From positions 43,319,674 through 43,383,673 of the forward strand of contig NC_053142.1 of the NCBI RefSeq assembly GCF_016808335.1: a DNA stretch of 64,000 nucleotides, in the 5' to 3' direction. A model generated the notes under the pieces. That model made no database searches. It was given only the letters and a program-made list of their open reading frames with translations, and was not told the DNA's origin. Below, piece by piece: positions 32,005-43,851 of the stretch. This DNA comes from Panicum virgatum. Its lineage: Eukaryota; Streptophyta; Magnoliopsida; Poales; Poaceae. The position numbers and the translations under genes were made by a program. The first letter of the stretch is position 1, and each line of letters opens with the position of its first letter.

Positions 32005-32874
32005 TGCACACTCATTTAGAATCCTCAAGAAATGAGTCCATGCATTAGGTTATCAGATTATCTTAGTTCGGTAAGCGCACAAGCTTTGAATATTTGCGTT
32101 TGGCTGTATCGTCATTCAATCTAGAGAAAAGGAAGACCCACGCACACTAATCTTTTAGGTTAGGCACACTACTGACAAAAAACCTTCTTATCATAAACCA
32201 TATACCCCAACCTAGAGATAACATCACACGTACATGCCGACAGCTCACCGACCTGACACGTGTCATTAGCTCGGGAACTGGACTAGGCCTACGTGGAGCA
32301 ACACAAGTGACGACACAATGACAAGTCATGTGCCAGTGCCACATCATTTGCTCTTCGCGTACTCAGCATACGTATGTACTCTGCCAGCAAACGGTTAGGA
32401 CGCATAGACGCCTTGGAGCTTTACAGTAGTGCCGAAAAATGGTTTACCTAGCTTTTCCCCTTTTGATTATGTCATGTTTTTGGTAAGCGCACAACACAGA
32501 GAATAGCTAGAAAAGAAAAAGAAGCTTTAGCGCACACATTCATCTGTCTTGGCCTCTTGGGGCTGCTTGGCTTCCTTGTTTAAGAAAATTTTGGTAATCG
32601 ATCAAATTTGAATGTAGCAAGTCAGTGGGTCGCTTACGTGTCGTGTGTGGTTAGTACAAATTTCATTTTTAAAAATGTGACATTTAGCATGACAAACTTA
32701 CTAGTTTCTTTTGAACTAATAAGCTTGTTCTAAATATCAATATATTAAAAACTGAGGAATGAAGTAAGAGCACGCGCAACGCTATTAAATGCAATAAGAA
32801 CAAATGGGACACAAAAAATTGAAACTATGCATTGCATAAGATTAATTGATTCATCAACCATCAATTAGTTGTTA
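32005..32874. other. AT-rich intergenic stretch, no gene seen
   Basis: There is no coding frame or terminal inverted repeat. The word ttttgattatgtca at 32461 also occurs at 31121 beside the copia LTR, so both may derive from one older repeat. Confidence 0.5.
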
Positions 32875-33672
32875 CTAGTCTATCAACCCGTGCTCCCGCA
32901 CGGGCTAATTAGATATATCTAATAATTATCTATCTCACGGTCTCTTTAACCAATTTAATATGCTAATTAGAACTGTAAAAAAATTTATTTATCATTATGT
33001 AATTAAACATTAACAATTTTTTCTCACTTTACATCACACATTCATATATGTTTGATATGTATTTAATTAAACATTTTATTTAAGCTATTTAAATAATATG
33101 AAAATTGATATTATCATCTCTTCTCTTATACATGAATATACAGTGCCACACACATTATGGTTAATATTTTTATGTAAATAATAACATAAATAATATATTA
33201 GTAATGATAGAAATAGTAATTTAGAAATGATAGAAATAGTAATTTAGAATTTATTTTGATGTGCTTTAAGATTTCATTATAATGATATAATTTTGATTTA
33301 GATTTCGGTTTATTTTAACTTTTATTATGTTATCATTGGATAATATATATAAAATTTTAGGATGTTATTTGATATTATTTTATCATGGCATAAGTGGGTA
33401 ATTTACATGAAGATTAGCAGAGGTGGGTAATTTAGATACATATTTAGGGAGTTATTTTAGTCTATTTTTATAATGACAAAGGTGGGTAATTTATTAGAAA
33501 AAATAATAAATCCAATGGCTATTATGATTAGAGTTGTCGAATTGATGACCGGATGTTTCTGATTTTTATAAGAATTTATAGAATTTCTCTATTTTTTTAG
33601 ACTGGCGATTTAGGATCCTAGATGACTTCACCTGGAGGCTTCAAAAGGAGCCTCCAATTAGTAATAGTAAGA
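32875..33672 (-). mobile_element. Non-autonomous Helitron (798 bp)
   Basis: On the minus strand it starts TCTTACTATTACTAATTGGA at 33672. It ends with a hairpin (CCCGTGC-ggga-GCACGGG), then TTGATAGACTAG at 32875. The flanking bases are A on the 5' side and T on the 3' side, as expected for insertion between A and T without target duplication. The interior is AT-rich and non-coding. Confidence 0.75.
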
Positions 33673-35330
33673 TTCATTTATGTAGCATTTCTAGAAACTA
33701 CAAAAATAAACTCTCATTGGACGAGCCTAATCTGTATTTAACCAGGGAACTCCCTGACGCGTTCAGGCTTGACAGAGAAAGAGAAATGTTCGATTCAAAG
33801 CACTCCTATAACGAAAAATCGGGGAACAGCACATTAATGAGGTTGCACCTCATTTTAATTTAGAAGAAACTTCCTCCGAATCCCAATGGAACGAGGCACT
33901 TCATAGGAATTTGACAAGTTCATTCGTCCGTTCCAAAACAAGCTCTTGTAGGAAAATTTCCTAAGGATTAGGGTCATCCCATAAATTACTGATTGAGAAT
34001 AATCCTTCGACCCAGAGCTGTCTTAATTCAAATTCTGAACAACGGTTGGGGCCTTTTGGGGCGCACCTCTGCTGTTTTACCTCCCCTGTTTTACTCCAGA
34101 CTTTGAGGGTCCTCCTCTACTGTCAAATGTCAATCATCTGAAAAATCAAGGATCTGCCAGTTCCGCACGCCGTCTACTCGAAGCCGGGCCGGCGAGGGAC
34201 ACGAGCGAGCGAGCCTCCGCCTCCTGTTGTGCCTGTCTCCTCGTCTATGGCAGTGCTGTTGCAACTGAGAGCAGCACCGTTTTCTGAACGGAACAATACC
34301 AGAATTAGGTCATCTGATCGCCATCTCAAAGATCCTGCGCTTTGTTTAAAGAGGCAACGGACTACGACTTCTCCATCGCCTTTTGCCTGCGAATTACCAC
34401 CAGCAGTAACTTGACTTAGCTATGGTTGGGGTTGAGCTCTGCAAGCACTTATCGACCTATACACTGACACTACATCACGGTGTATCGTGAATTCGTGACG
34501 TGAACATGAACACATGCTATAGGCGACCCATCGCCGATCGGCCGGCTCTCAAGCTGAAACGCAAAGCCTCCTATATATATCACTATCAGGTTAAAAAGCG
34601 GCAGAGCATAGCTGCTGTGCAAAGCATTTTGTCTGGCCCTATTGGCCCTCCGGCTTGTGATGCGCTCTTAACAGCTAGCTCTGTCCTGCGCAATCAGAAA
34701 CAAAGATGCTGGTTACATCCACTGGAGAGTGACGTCCAAAAGATCTGGTTGGGCGTGTTTAGGAGCACTCCACTCCCAAAATAGCCACTCCCAAAACAGT
34801 CACTCCACTTCAGCAACTCCACTCCACTGGTCCTGGTCCAATCTATTTGTATATTCTATGGCTTCACTCCACAAGTCTAAAAGGCTAGCTCAGCACATTG
34901 TCTCGGCCCATCTAAACTCCTCTCACTTCCAAGCGGGCCCCACTTGTCAGGCACTTCTTCTACCTCCACTCCACCTTTCCTCTTCCTCCCCCTAGGAGGC
35001 CCTTGCAGGCGGCGGCGCCGGGCGAGTGGCCGCGAGCCCGCGCGGAGGCCTCGAGCCTCGGCGGCGCGGCGGCGCCGGCAATCCCGCAGCGGCAGCAGCG
35101 AGCCCGTGGGGGGCGGAGGCCCGGCGGCGAGCTACGGGCCCGCGGGGACGGAAGCGGTGGTCGCAAGCGCCGGCGCGAGCTGCACGTCCGCGGGGCTGGA
35201 GGCCCGGCGGCGAGCTCCGCGCCCGCGGGGTGCGTGCTACGCGTCCGCGGGGGCGGAGGCCCGGCGGCGAGCTGCGGGCCAGCGAGGGAGGCGGCGGCCG
35301 CGAGCTCGAACCCCGGCGGCGAGCTCCGAG
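33673..35330. other. Intergenic stretch with a GC-rich end
   Basis: 33673-34740 has no recognisable gene. From 34745 (gggcgtgtttagg) a Ser/Thr-codon-like ctccact repeat tract appears. 35020-35330 is a GC-rich tract in which aggcccggcggcgagct recurs at about 35117, 35198 and 35262. Frames are open on both strands there for compositional reasons only. Confidence 0.45.
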
Positions 35331-38300
35331 CAGGGGCGGAGACAAGGGGGGGCGGGCAGGGGCCAGGCCCCCCCCAACGTTGGTGCAATTCCACGTAATA
35401 CCTCTTAATCTCAGTGCTAATATTCTCATTATTAATATGTGGCCCCCCCTGATTTGAAGAGGATCCGTCGCAGCGGCTGCAGTGCACACAAGCCTGGCTG
35501 CACATCGCGAGCGACGAGGACAACGCTTCGTAATCGACGTCGAGTTAATTCACTTCCTCGTTTACTGGCTGCCGCTTCGGCTTCGCATAATGGCATCACC
35601 AACCACCTGCAGTAAGCCAGCAAGCAGCAAGGACGGGAGCACCTCGCCAAGACGCCAATCGTCACCTCCCTCTCCCTCCTTGCCTCCACTGCTCCAGCCT
35701 CCGGCCTGCCGGCCGCTGCAGACCTGCAACAGAAGCGCCGCCGCCGCAAACGCTGAAGCCTCCTGCCGGCTGCCGCTGCGGCGCTGCCGAGTGCCGAAGT
35801 GCCGCATCAAGTCGAGACTCGAGAGTCATCAGGTATTAATCTATCCCTAATATAGTCTTGTCCTTTTTAACATTTTAATGTCGTTTTTTATAGCTATTAG
35901 CTGAATCTAATAGAGTATATCTCTTATAGTTACCTGCTTAGCCAACATGAAGAGGAAAAAGACCATTGATAGTTTTTTTAAGCCGATTGTTTCCAGCTCT
36001 CGTGTCCCTGAAAATCCTAATGCAACAAATGATCAAGCTACGCCAATTGATGTGCAAGTTCCAGAGCAAAATGCTACGCCACCATCAGAAGCTCAACAAG
36101 CTAGAAATGTAACCACAGCATTTGAGAGAGACCCTGGTAAACGCACTCAAATTTGGCAGCTCTCGCCTACAGAACAAGATGAAGCTATAAGGTTTTATAT
36201 ATCTGAAGGGCCATATCAACCGAAGTTTGAACCGGATGAATATCCCTATAATGATGCAATTCACCGTCGTCGATTCTGTAGAAATTGGTATGCAGATTTC
36301 TGGTGGCTAGAGTATTCACCTCACACCAAACGTGCATATTGCTTCCCTTGTTTTCTCTTTTCAAAAAAGCCAATTGGGAAGGCTGGCTCAGATGCATTCA
36401 CTGTGAAGGGATTTCAAAATTGGAAGAAGGTCCACAGTTCAGATAAGTGTGCATTTCTAACTCACATGGGTCAGGATCCTAGCTCAGCTCATAACTATTC
36501 AGTTCAGTGTTACAACAACCTCAAAAATAGAATTGCTCACATTGACCAAGTGGTTCTTAAACAAAAGGAGAAGAGAGTAGCAGATGCCAGACTTAGACTT
36601 AAAACCACAATTGATTCCATTCGGTAATAAGAATTTCCTTTTTATGTTTTTACAAATAAATAATATATCTACACTTGTACTATCTGACAATCTGTTTTGT
36701 TGATATTGTTAGGTGGTTAACATTTCAAGCATGTCCATTTAGAGGCCATGATGAGTCTCCAGATTCCATAAATCAAGGCAATTTTTTGGAAATGGTCAAA
36801 CTTTTGGCCTCTTATAACAAGGAGGTGAATGATGTTGTGTTACAAAATGCTCCAAAAAATGCAAAGTACACATCACCTGATGTCCAGAAGGAAATTCTAA
36901 ACATATATGCTCGGAAAGTGCAGATTTCAATCAGAGAAGAAATTGGCAATAGCAAGTTTTGCATAATGGTCGATGAATCTCGAGATGAATCAAAAAAAGA
37001 GCAAATGGCAATCGTTGTTCGGTTTGTCAACAAAGAAGGTATCATAAAGGAGCGTTTCCTTGACCTCATTCACGTTAAGGACACTGCCGCATTGACTCTT
37101 AAGGACTCAATTTGTGCTGTCCTATCAGATAATAACTTGAGTGTGAGAGATATTAGAGGTCAAGGCTATGATGGGGCAAGTAATATGCGAGGAGAGTGGA
37201 ATGGGTTGAAGGCTTTAATTCTCAGTGAGTGTCCTTATGCATATTACATCCATTGCATGGCTCATCAGCTCCAATTAGCTTTAGTTGCAGCATCAAGGGA
37301 GGCACATGAGGTGCACAATTTTTTTCAGCATGCCATTTCCATCATTAATGTCGTTAGTGCTTCTTCTAAGCGTAATGATGAGTTATTAGCAAAGCAAGCT
37401 GAACAAATTGCACATGAAATTGAATTGGGAGAGCTTGATACAGGAAGGGGTGCTAATCAGATGGGCTCTTTACAGAGGCCAGGGGACACTAGATGGAGTT
37501 CTCATTACAAGTCGATTCAGAGTTTGAAAAAGATGTTTGGTGCCACAATTTCAGTGCTGCGCAACATTGCAAATGATCGTTCCATTAAAAGGTTTTCTCG
37601 GGGTGATGCTGCAGGTGCCCTTCACATTATTCTCACATTTGATTTTGTCTTTGTTCTACTGTTGATGGAGAAAATAATGAAAATCACAGAGGTGTTATGC
37701 CAAACACTACAAAAGAAATCTATAGATATCTTAAATGCAATGGATTCAGTTTCTAACACAAAGGTGTTACTTCGTGACCTGCGCAATGATGGTTGGGAAC
37801 CTCTTCTGAATGAGGTCATGGACTTTTGTGGGAAGCATGAGGTTGAAATCCCAGATCTAAATCGCAGGTATGTTCCTTCACCTATACTCGTAACCGTTAC
37901 TAGTAATATTTTTGTTGTTATTTTTATAGGGATCTCAAACTTATTTCTGTTTAAAATGCAATTTGCAGATATGCTGATGTGACAAAATCTCGGAACAAGC
38001 ATGACAACACTACAACTCTTCACCATTATAAAATAGATGTGTTTAATGTGGCAATTGATCAACAACTAATTGAATTGGAGGACAGATTTAGCTCTCAAGC
38101 TACAGAACTTCTATCACTTTGTGCCTCTTTGGATCCAAGACTGGACAGCTTTGATAGGTCAAAGATATCTACCCTAGTAGAAAAATATTATCCGGCTGAT
38201 TTTTCTAATCAAGAAAGAGCCCAATTAGAATGCCAACTGCCGCATTTTCAACTTGATGTGTGCAACAATCCAGAGCTAAGTAGTCTCCCATCACTTGCTG

Positions 38301-38848
38301 ATCTGACAAATGGGCTTGTTAAATTGGGCAAAAATTCTCATTATCCAATGGTTGATAGATTGTTAAGATTAGTCATGACTCTTCCGGTGTCAACTGCAAC
38401 CACGGAGAGAGCATTCTCAGCTATGAAACTTGCCAAGACTCGTCCACGCAACAAAATGGGAGATGATTTTCTACGTAGTTACATGATAATTTATATTGAA
38501 AAGGAATTGGCAGCAAAGATTACTTCTGAAGATATCATCAATTCTTATGATCTAGTTGGTTCTCGTAGAGGTAAATTAAAGTTAATAGAGATGTAAATTC
38601 AAGGACGCTACCTTCTACCTTATCCTGCTGCCCTGCATTGGATGATTGGAGCTAATTATTAATAGTAAGTAAATTTATTCTTATATATTACATACATGTT
38701 TGATTTTTGTTATTTTTTCTCTAGTTAAGTTGGTACAAATGTGTTTGTGTGTGTGTGTCTTACATATTTTTTTTTTCTAAAAACACATGTCGATTGTCGG
38801 CATTAGTAAATTGGCCCCCCCTATGTTTCAATCCTGGCTCCGCCCCTG
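35331..38848 (+). mobile_element. hAT transposon, apparently intact
   Basis: Left end caggggcggagacaagg and right end cctggctccgcccctg form short terminal inverted repeats with 11 matching bases (CAGGGGCGGAG). Further inside, ggcccccc tracts occur near both ends. The interior carries one complete transposase gene in plus orientation. An 8-bp target duplication is expected for hAT; the flanks (gctccgag at 35323-35330 and ggagtagc at 38849-38856) do not match, so the exact ends or the insertion history remain unsettled. Confidence 0.75.
35947..38596 (+). CDS. hAT transposase, TTF zinc finger / DUF4371 type
   Basis: Three coding exons: 35947-36623, 36713-37867 and 37969-38596, with in-frame GT-AG junctions (DSI-R-WLTFQACPFRGHDE and LNR-R-YADVTKSRNK). 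This gives about 819 residues without an internal stop. Domains in order: basic start (MKRKKTIDSFF), TTF-type zinc finger (about 115-165; YADFWWLEY, AYCFPCFLFSKK), a DUF4371/RNase H-like core with Asp in MVDESRDES and in GQGYDGASNM plus IHCMAHQLQLAL, and the C-terminal hAT dimerisation region (LPVSTATTERAFSAMKLAK), whose Glu is the expected third acidic residue. A leader intron is likely (donor after 35831, acceptor tgcttag at about 35941). It resembles plant genes annotated as zinc finger MYM-type protein 1-like. It would cut and paste this element and related non-autonomous copies. Confidence 0.88.
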
Positions 38849-39890
38849 GGAGTAGCCAATAGCCATGGCTATATATCTAGCTGTAGGCGCCGACTGTTCA
38901 ATGCCTACGGAGGCTGCCAGTTCAGTCGGTGCGTGTAGCTAGTCATGTTCATGTACAGATACATGCCGACCTCTGCTACTTCGTCCAAATGCAACAAGCG
39001 ACGATCGCGATCATCCCGCCGATCCCTTTCGCCCTCGAGATCTGACATAGCCGGCCTTATCATTGTGTCAGTCAGACGACACGTACGGGCTGATCCGCCG
39101 ATAAGATCGATGGAGATCTATGGATGGAGCCGACATGTTTGAAACGACTGCTACGAGTTAGCACACATACAGCCACCACACCAACTAGCTTGGTTCGACG
39201 TGAGCGGCACGGCACAGGGACACGCAACTAGCCACTAGCTTAGCGCCGGTCGTCGTTCGTGTGTGCCTGCAAGGAGCCGGCGGTCGATGTGTCTAGCTAC
39301 CTTGCAGCTTGGAGCTGCCTGCCCATCGAGCCGGCCGGCGACAGCTGCAAGCCCTATCGCTGTACACTCCCCCCGCACGGCTACACCACTAGTAGTGCTA
39401 CGAGCTCTGAATGGATCGGTCGATCACCATTTCACCATCCAGCGGCGGCGGCGGCGGCGGCGTCAGACACCGGAGTCGCGTCGGAGGAGATATTCTGGCG
39501 AGTCAGACGAATATTATTCGACTGTATTATTGGCCTACTGTACGACTCAGCCATCAAGATCAGTTTGTTGCTGTCTGTCTGAATGATCACTGTGATGTCA
39601 CGATTCTATCACGCCTGACGACGATCCAATTGGCACCAGCAGGAATCCACGATTTCAAAAAAAAAAAAGAAGAAACGGCCCTGATCTCTAGTGTTTGTGA
39701 AAGCTGGATCTTCAGTAGTGACCATATCAAGGATTGGATTAGTAGGTAGGCATTGTACTAGCTAATGGTGCGCGGTCACTCGGAATATACTAGTTGTATC
39801 ATGCGATTATTGTATATCCAATCAAGCATGTGTGATTCACCAAAGGGCCGGGATGGAACGGCAGTGGCAGTGTGGCACGTATCTATAAAA
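38849..39890. other. Intergenic stretch, no gene seen
   Basis: It contains a (ggc)n run at 39443 and an A run at 39657. Short frames near 39260-39580 overlap in several phases and have no conserved feature. Confidence 0.45.
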
Positions 39891-40672
39891 CATATCTATA
39901 TATCTTATATAAGTGTAACCCACTAAGAGTCATTAATAGTTATTTCTCTCACTTGTGGTGAAGCCACATCATCATTTTATTTCAACCATTGGATCTGAAT
40001 GAAAGCTCATATCTTGGTCTTCCGCAACCCACTAAGATTTCTTACCTTTTTACTTGGTTTTATATTGCCATATGAACAATTTTTATGACAGAATTAGCAA
40101 CAAAATGTTAACAAAATAATGTAAGTGCTGACATCCCTCATGCATTTTTGTCACACCCATTCCTAACATCCTATTATAATACAGTAATACAGATCACGAT
40201 GGTGGAGAATCCATAACCAATTCAAAATATCTACATTGGTCCAATGAAACATAGGTACTAATAAAACTATTAAACAAAATATATTTTTTTCGATTATCAA
40301 CATTTCACACAATTGCGTTGCTCACACTTAATTTTTTTAAAAAAAATTCCAGAAACTTCAGTTATCCAAGAGAGTCAATACAAAGTCCAATCTCTTGCTT
40401 CACAAAATGATGCAGATATTTCCATTTCCTCCCGGAATAAAATTTATGTATCCTTATCATAACTATTATGGTTCCTCTTTTTATCGGTTTATGCAACTAG
40501 AACTTCTTATATGTACATCGACTTCCATATTTAAGCATTTCTTATATACAAACATGCCATATATCTGCAATGCTAAAATTGGCTGCAACTTCATAACTCT
40601 ATCTTTTCAACACACTCAACTTCAACATTTTTGTCCTGAAATCCCGCAGCAACGCGCGGGGTATTCAACTAG
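39891..40672 (+). mobile_element. Helitron, 3' end clear, 5' end tentative
   Basis: The 3' end has a hairpin (cccgc-agcaacgc-gcggg) followed by gtattcaactag at 40672 and a T. A plausible 5' end is TCTATAAAACATATC at 39891 with A before it. There are no coding sequences. Confidence 0.55.
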
Positions 40673-41304
40673 TAAAACATATATAGTAGGTCCCCACTAG
40701 AGATTTCTCTCAACATGCAAGATGTCCACCTCAGCAATGCACAATAACATACAATTAAAACCCACTGCACTAGAATTTTGTTATCCACGTCAACATATCA
40801 TGCAATCCACTAGCATTAATTTATAATAGTTTATTTTTATTTATTTATAAAAGTAATTAAAATATATCTAATTACTTCGTTCAGCTACATCAACATGTGC
40901 ATCACTATTGGGATCCATAAGGATTTATTACTATTTCTCCGCTCTCTGAATCAGCCACATCACCTTCATTATTATTATAACCATCCAATCAACTTCATGC
41001 ACGTCTTATATCCATAAAATTTATATCTTATTGGTTTCTTTCTTCTCTAACAAAGAATAACTCAAAAATCTATTATTTTTCATCCAAGAAATTTCTCATA
41101 TGGCTTTCAACGTATAATCTCTACAAATTCACCATTTATACGACCTTTAAAAAAAATCTATCATTTTTTTAGCAAACTCCATCTAAATGTTTATTTGTAT
41201 TACTACATGCTCTTCATAACATTTTATTCAAAGAATTATTGTATATTTTATTATAGTTATCAAAAAGTTCTCTCAATCCCGCAGCAACGCGGGTAATCAA
41301 CTAG
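40673..41304 (+). mobile_element. Second Helitron 3' end, same family, tandem
   Basis: A hairpin (cccgcagcaacgcggg) followed by taatcaactag ends at 41304 before a T. The start region (taaaacatatatagtagg...cccacta) resembles the start of the preceding element without its first bases. The 5' end is not resolved. Confidence 0.5.
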
Positions 41305-43061
41305 TATACAATAAGCGAGTGGACCGGGCAACAAATTCATTGCTGCTACCTGTTTGTACAGGTGCAAGTGTGCCACTGCCACCAAAGTAGTCCCAGCGAT
41401 GACTTTCTAGGTGGCAGCAGCTACAGAGATACGGCAAACTAAAGCTGCTGCAGCTGTTGAGGGAGTCCCTGAAGTTGCAGTATTCTTTTTTTTTCTTTAA
41501 CCGATCACCACCATGTCAGCTGCGAAATCATCTTGCTTTCAGTATCCGTCCAATTGTTTCGCTGTGAGGGAAGAATGATCGAAAGCTCAACCGGGAAAGG
41601 GTAAACTAGGCTGTGATTGGGACATTGACCTTGCCTGGAAATACTAGGAAAGCTTCCATGAGACAAAATTATAGGCATAATGGCTAGATCTAGCCTGGTT
41701 AGTGCCAAAAATGATGGGGGATATGTGTGCTTGGTCCAGGATGGTTGACTGATCAGTACTAGCTGCCCCTAACCACATATACAGAGTTGGTTGGCAGCTA
41801 CAATTAATCTCCACTGACACTACCATGGAAGAATTGAACTTTTACGAGATCATCACACCCCTTATTACTTGCATTCGAATAGCACATACTCTGATCAAAT
41901 GTGAAAACAGGTTTAAATTCTGTTGGGGGGAAAGTGAAAAGTTCTGTTTATGTAAATATCACCGTCGTCCACTCGTCGTCCTCCTGTCCTGATCTTCTCC
42001 AAGTTGGCAAGTTCTCATCCCTGTTTTGCCATTACCGATGTGCACCAAGAGTTAGTGGACCTGTAGCTAGGCTATAGCTAGGGGCAACGGGGCATGTCGA
42101 TCGATGACACATCAAGGGTGACCATCATCTATCAGCAAGTGGCAGACATCCCCTGCAAAAGGGGTAAGGAAACCCTAGAAATATTCCTTTGGTAGGCTCT
42201 CAACCATAGGTGACCACACATGATTGGGTTAGCAGCAGCACTTTCACATGATGGCCCTCTGGCCATCGCTAAACGAAGCACAGCACAGAACGAAAGGCAT
42301 CGGTGATCGTCGGTCGACTCTCTCTCCGGCGTCCGTACACCCCATGAGCTTTGGGTTCAGAAAGAGCTATACTACACAGTAACACAGAGACAGCTCGATC
42401 GATCATGGCCAGCCTTTGGCCCGATCAATGGAATGTCTGGGAATCTCGGCGCACGCATCATGCGCTTGCGTGGGGTCTTGCTCCGTCTCTGTCGATCTCG
42501 CTCTCCACTCCCGGGCTGATGGGGCAGTGGGCCTGTGCCGCCACACGGCTGCCATTGCGCTCACACATGCCCGATGTCCGATGTGAACAGGTCCCCGGTC
42601 ACATGCTTCTGGCCTTCTGGGAGGCTGTAGCCGGGATGGTGGGAAGGTTAGGTTAACCCCCACGGGAAAGGTATTAGAGATCACACTGATCGGAGGGTCA
42701 TCGATCGGGAAAGCTGATGATGCGCTCACATGCTTGCACATTGGTGTGCACTCCTGCGCTCCAGGGTTGGAGCTAGCTAGGGCACTTGTGCAGAGATAGT
42801 TACTACTAGTTCTCTGACAAGTCTTTTTTTAAAAAAAGTCTGACAAGTCATGTATACTTGTTTCGGTTTTACAAGTTTACTTCTATGCTCTTCTGAACAT
42901 TGGCTTCTAGTTGATACTAGAGGTCAGGTGAGTAAGAGCCAATCAAGGCAGCCAGAGCTCGATGAATGTACCAGAAAAACGGCAAAGAAGATCCATGGAG
43001 AAAATCTGGCTGGAGGGGGATGATGTTTAGTACTACGTGACGGTTGAAACGGGAAGGAGTA
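41305..43061. other. Intergenic stretch, no gene seen
   Basis: Mixed composition. Frames near 42350-42740 are open on both strands but lack any conserved motif. No inverted repeats or RNA genes are recognised. Confidence 0.45.
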
Positions 43062-43543
43062 TACTAGAAAACACGCTAAAAGTCCACCCAAAAATATCGG
43101 AATGAAAATGAACCGGTACCTATGCCAGTTTTGGGATTGATGGAACCTATAGATAAGCTTTAGGTACCGGGTGGTAACTTTTCCATTAGTACCGGGTGGT
43201 ACCACCAACCGGTACCTAAGGATGAGCTTTAGGTACCGGTTAGTGTTACCAACCGGTACCTTAGGGTCCTTCACAGGCTATTTCAAAAGGAAAATATCTC
43301 TTTTTCTATCACATGTGTTGTGTAGATGAGATGGTAAGAGATGTACGTGCGAGACAAGAGATCGCTGGTTCGAATCCTAGCTACACCGCGTTAATATTTT
43401 TGTTTGACGAGAACCTTATGCACCAGTTGTTTTACCCGATGCCTAAGGCCCAGACTTTTGGTCTCGGCTACGGAGTACCGGTTTGAAAAACTAATACCCA
43501 AGAACCTCAACAACCGGTACAATAAGCCTATTTTCCAGTAGTG
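43062..43543. mobile_element. CACTA-type MITE with accggtacc subterminal repeats
   Basis: The right end is ttttccagtagtg (43543), reading CACTACTGGAAAA inward; the left end tactagaaaa at 43062 is a decayed counterpart. Between them aaccggtacct/aggtaccgg words recur at least seven times in both orientations. Such elements are common in grasses. Confidence 0.6.
43320..43386 (+). other. tRNA-like segment inside the MITE
   Basis: gtgtag and ctacac can pair as an acceptor-like stem, and ggttcgaatcc matches a pol III B box. The T-stem has mismatches and the total length is short, so it is at most a decayed tRNA-derived piece. Confidence 0.2.
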
Positions 43544-43851
43544 ATGCAACTGACAGCATCCCATTCTCTGGGACAAAAAGAAAAGGCGCTACCATCTCTA
43601 TCTGTATGAATATTTAGACAGCTAAGGCACGTAGAAATGATTTACCATAAAAGTGCTTTTGTAATATTATAAATTTACCATCAGATTGTACTCATGCCGT
43701 GCGTTGAGCTTGGTGGCCAAATAAATTTTCTGTCAACGTCCACTAGAATTTGCGAAGCAAGAACGCAAATGACTAGCACAACAACAACAATATAGTCTTT
43801 TTTCCCAAGCAAGTTGGGATGGGGTAGAGATGAAACCCGAAATAAATAAGT

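Noticed and set aside
32875..41304. CRISPR-like or bacterial-type repeats
   Set aside because: The hairpin words at 32.9, 40.65 and 41.28 kb are Helitron 3' ends. There is no regular spacer pattern.
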